From: JAADDG01 sp964450755
GTDB taxonomy: Bacteria > Campylobacterota > Campylobacteria > Campylobacterales > JAADDG01
DNA: 21,999 bases
Reading direction: 5' to 3'
NCBI GenBank assembly: GCA_964450755.1
Contig: CAYVDJ010000086.1
Coordinates: 1 to 21,999 of the forward strand
In this document: positions 20,017-21,999 of the stretch, piece by piece
How positions within the stretch are numbered: the first letter of the stretch is position 1
Layout of the letters: each line of letters begins with the position of its first letter
The notes under the pieces: generated by a model
The model's input: only the letters and a program-made list of their open reading frames with translations
Told to the model about the DNA's origin: nothing
The model's database searches: none
Made by a program: the position numbers and the translations under genes

Positions 20017-21714
20017 ATGAGATATTCAAAAATCATCATTGTACCTCTTTTGCTTATAACACCTTTATTTGCCAAAAAATATTATATCAGACATCAAAAC
20101 GGCAATCAGATTATAATTATAAATGAAAAACATCAAATTATTTCAAATTCATTTATTGATTTTTTAAGAAATATTCAAAGTAAGGATACACTGCTTTTTA
20201 AAAGAGGGGAAGTTTTCAAACTGCCTGTCAATATTATCGGTAAAAAAGATATTGTTATAAAAGATTACGGCTCAAAGAAATTGAACAAGCCGATTATCGA
20301 TACAAGATATTCTATACCACCTCAAAAAATAGAGTATTTTGATGTTTTATATGATGAAAATTTAACGCAGGATAAAAGTTTTAAAAGTCTGGAATCTGCT
20401 TTTAGAAAAAATTATGCAAGAGTGAAAGGAAGTATAAGAGATAAAATTGCAAAGAGTTTTCTGGATGTGAAAAAAAACATCTATTCGGTTGTCAGAGTAA
20501 AGCTTGATTTTATCAACTTTGATCCAAATGCTCTGAGAGTCTGGGTTAATAACAAAGAGAGGTTGAAATCTTTGCTTTTTGAAGAGTTAAAATGTGATAA
20601 CTGCTCTCAAAAGATAAAGTGGTTTTATGATAAAAAATATAAATATCTTTATCTTTTTGCACTCAAAGCTGATGTTGATTTGTGGAAAGATGCCCAAAAT
20701 ATAAAGATAAACAGTGTAATTTTGGACAGTTTAAATTTGAGTGATGATGAGAATATCACGATACAAAATCTTGATATCAGAGGTTCAAAATATGCAATAG
20801 GCATAAGAGGTTCAAAAAATATTCTGATAGAAAAATGCAAGATAGGAAGATACTCCTTTACCGGTATAGATATAATGAATGATATTGATGATTATAATAA
20901 ATCAAGTGAAAATATAGTTATTCAAAATTGTACGATAGAAGCCGGATATGGCGGAGGCAAATACAGATATCTCTCTTCAAGAGGAGTGCAAGATGGCATC
21001 TTTATAGTCGGAGGAGTTAAAAACTCTCTGATAAAAGACAATACCGTAAATAACTGGGGACACAGCGGTATAAACCTCTACTCTCCCTCTTCAAAAAACA
21101 GCGTAACTGGCAATCATATCACAAACAATGTTATAAACGGAGATAAAATGCCTTATATGCACGGAATAACGGTTGATGGCAGTAATTGTGTAAAAAATGA
21201 GATAAGTTCCAATATCATAAAAAATACTACTGCAAGAAATCAGCTAAACGGTGCTTACAATATATTTTCCAAAAATATCATCTATAATCTGAAAAATTCC
21301 CAAATCAAGCTAGATCAGGGGTATTCCGCAGGGCAGGGGATTCAGCTTCAGGCTTACGGAAAAACCAATATCGCCAAAAACAATATCATAAAAAACAATC
21401 TTTTTGCAAAAATAGATGAAGCGGCGATATCTGTTGTAAATTACAGAGATGACGGAATAAAAAAGAACAATGTATTTAAAAACAATGTCATACTAAACAG
21501 CGGTTTGAAGAATAACAATATAGCATTGGAAATAATCAATTATTCAAAAAATGATGCTATAAAAGGTAACAGCTTTATACAAAACCGTTTTAAACTTTTA
21601 GATAGCAAACCAAAAATAAACTATCGGGGTAAAATTTTAAGTATAGAAGAGTTTAACGAACAAAACGGAGAAAATAATGACACGATAGATAAAAATACTG
21701 TTTTTAAAGAATAA
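20017..21714 (+). CDS. Exported right-handed parallel beta-helix protein
   Basis: A secreted or periplasmic protein of 565 residues, probably binding, cleaving or epimerising a polysaccharide. The start at 20017 is chosen because a GGAGA ribosome binding site lies about 8 bases upstream and a signal peptide (MRYSKIII to PLFAKK) follows at once; a TTG 39 bases earlier is in frame but unsupported. The N-terminal part has DTLLFKRGEVF near residues 51-61, seen in beta-helix polysaccharide-active proteins. From about residue 240 on there are many turns of the form NI-x-I-x-N-x-I and G-I-x-V, such as NIVIQNCTIEAGYGGG and HGITVDGSN, typical of PbH1 repeats. The catalytic type cannot be assigned. It follows the ATP-grasp/HAD pair in the same direction, 111 bases later. 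Confidence 0.82.
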   Translation: MRYSKIIIVPLLLITPLFAKKYYIRHQNGNQIIIINEKHQIISNSFIDFLRNIQSKDTLLFKRGEVFKLPVNIIGKKDIVIKDYGSKKLNKPIIDTRYSIPPQKIEYFDVLYDENLTQDKSFKSLESAFRKNYARVKGSIRDKIAKSFLDVKKNIYSVVRVKLDFINFDPNALRVWVNNKERLKSLLFEELKCDNCSQKIKWFYDKKYKYLYLFALKADVDLWKDAQNIKINSVILDSLNLSDDENITIQNLDIRGSKYAIGIRGSKNILIEKCKIGRYSFTGIDIMNDIDDYNKSSENIVIQNCTIEAGYGGGKYRYLSSRGVQDGIFIVGGVKNSLIKDNTVNNWGHSGINLYSPSSKNSVTGNHITNNVINGDKMPYMHGITVDGSNCVKNEISSNIIKNTTARNQLNGAYNIFSKNIIYNLKNSQIKLDQGYSAGQGIQLQAYGKTNIAKNNIIKNNLFAKIDEAAISVVNYRDDGIKKNNVFKNNVILNSGLKNNNIALEIINYSKNDAIKGNSFIQNRFKLLDSKPKINYRGKILSIEEFNEQNGENNDTIDKNTVFKE

Positions 21715-21748
21715 ATCAATTGGTGCGACTCATACTACCAGAAGTTCT

Positions 21749-21850
21749 TTAGTATATATCACCTCTGTTATCAGCTTTTTCCATATAGATAATTAATTCA
21801 CTATCGGCAATATCGTATATAAATCTGTAATTGCCGATTCTAAAGGGCAT
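21749..21850 (-). pseudogene. C-terminal fragment of a RelE/ParE-family toxin
   Basis: The minus-strand reading frame ends with FRIGNYRFIYDI and RGDIY, the pattern of the last strands of RelE/ParE toxins (usually RxGxYRxIY and a final HRxxxY). Only about the last 33 residues are recognisable. Upstream in the same frame the sequence is unrelated and lies in a palindromic segment (21875-21975), so the front of the gene is missing. No antitoxin gene is seen in the window. Confidence 0.6.
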
Positions 21851-21874
21851 CTCTAAAAACCTATACAGTCCATA

Positions 21875-21975
21875 GAAGGCAAAGAAGGCATAAGATTTCG
21901 TAAGAGAAATTTGCAGGACTACCCAAAGGTAATTCAAGAATTTATCTTGCGAAAGATTGTGCCTTATTTGCCTTC
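21875..21975. repeat. Imperfect palindrome of about 100 bp next to the toxin fragment
   Basis: Bases 21875-21890 match the reverse complement of 21960-21975 with one mismatch. Similarity continues inward through about 21912 at lower identity. The centre near 21925 has ACC and GGT facing each other across CAAA. It could be a degenerate insertion sequence end pair or MITE that interrupted the toxin gene. Confidence 0.5.
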
Positions 21976-21999
21976 CCTTCGGGCTTTGTCAGTTTGCCC

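Noticed and set aside
2696..21730. Shared 9-mer GGTGCGACT at 2696-2704 and 21722-21730 as a repeat family
   Set aside because: The similarity does not extend beyond the 9-mer and the surrounding hairpin of the first site is absent at the second, so chance is adequate.
21749..21937. Intact small gene of 62 codons on the minus strand at the window end
   Set aside because: Only the C-terminal half looks like a toxin; the front falls in the palindrome and lacks family features, so a fragment is more likely.

Overview
The window looks like chromosomal DNA of a low-GC Campylobacterota (Epsilonproteobacteria), probably a free-living marine-type lineage. This rests on the AT-rich codon use, the adjacent ruvA and ddl genes, a D-Ala-D-Ala ligase of the Campylobacter/Sulfurimonas type, and promoters that mostly show a TATAAT box without a clear -35. 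The genus cannot be fixed from the sequence alone.

Layout. Bases 1-303 are non-coding and carry one copy of a structured repeat. From 304 to 2674 a housekeeping run encodes an M48 metallopeptidase lipoprotein, RuvA and Ddl on the plus strand. Facing it (2735-5219, minus) is a two-gene polysaccharide O-acylation module: an MBOAT membrane acyltransferase and an AlgJ/AlgX-like membrane-anchored SGNH-type protein. A minus-strand histidine phosphatase (5360-5908) is divergent from a large secreted protein with six fibronectin type III domains and a DUF4214 C-terminus (6075-8930). queC (9083-9751) follows, then a second, inverted copy of the structured repeat, then a soluble chemoreceptor with a zinc-binding CZB domain.

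From 11.1 kb the window becomes a cell-surface region. A Sel1-repeat protein and a Wzc-type chain-length/tyrosine-kinase protein form a likely operon. Convergent to it is a WbpG/PseA-like PP-loop sugar amidotransferase. Then comes a minus-strand four-gene cluster (17929 down to 15255). It encodes two small exported proteins, an exported protein built entirely from seven repeats of about 34 residues, and a CsgG/HfaB-like outer-membrane lipoprotein with a C-terminal peptidoglycan-binding-like domain. The second small protein to be noted, the first gene of the cluster, carries two degenerate units with the same 34-residue period. This resembles the logic of curli (major subunit, minor/nucleator subunit, CsgG pore) and of the holdfast-anchoring Hfa system, but the subunits do not look like curlins. 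It is the best candidate here for an undescribed system.

Beyond it, on the plus strand, lie an ATP-grasp ligase overlapping an unusual HAD hydrolase (Ala at the usual acid/base position), an exported parallel beta-helix protein, and a degraded RelE/ParE toxin fragment beside a long imperfect palindrome.

Read together, 2.7-5.2 kb, 6.1-8.9 kb and 11-21.7 kb suggest machinery for building, modifying and anchoring an extracellular matrix. No glycosyltransferase, Wzx flippase or Wzy polymerase is present, so the polymer itself must be made elsewhere.
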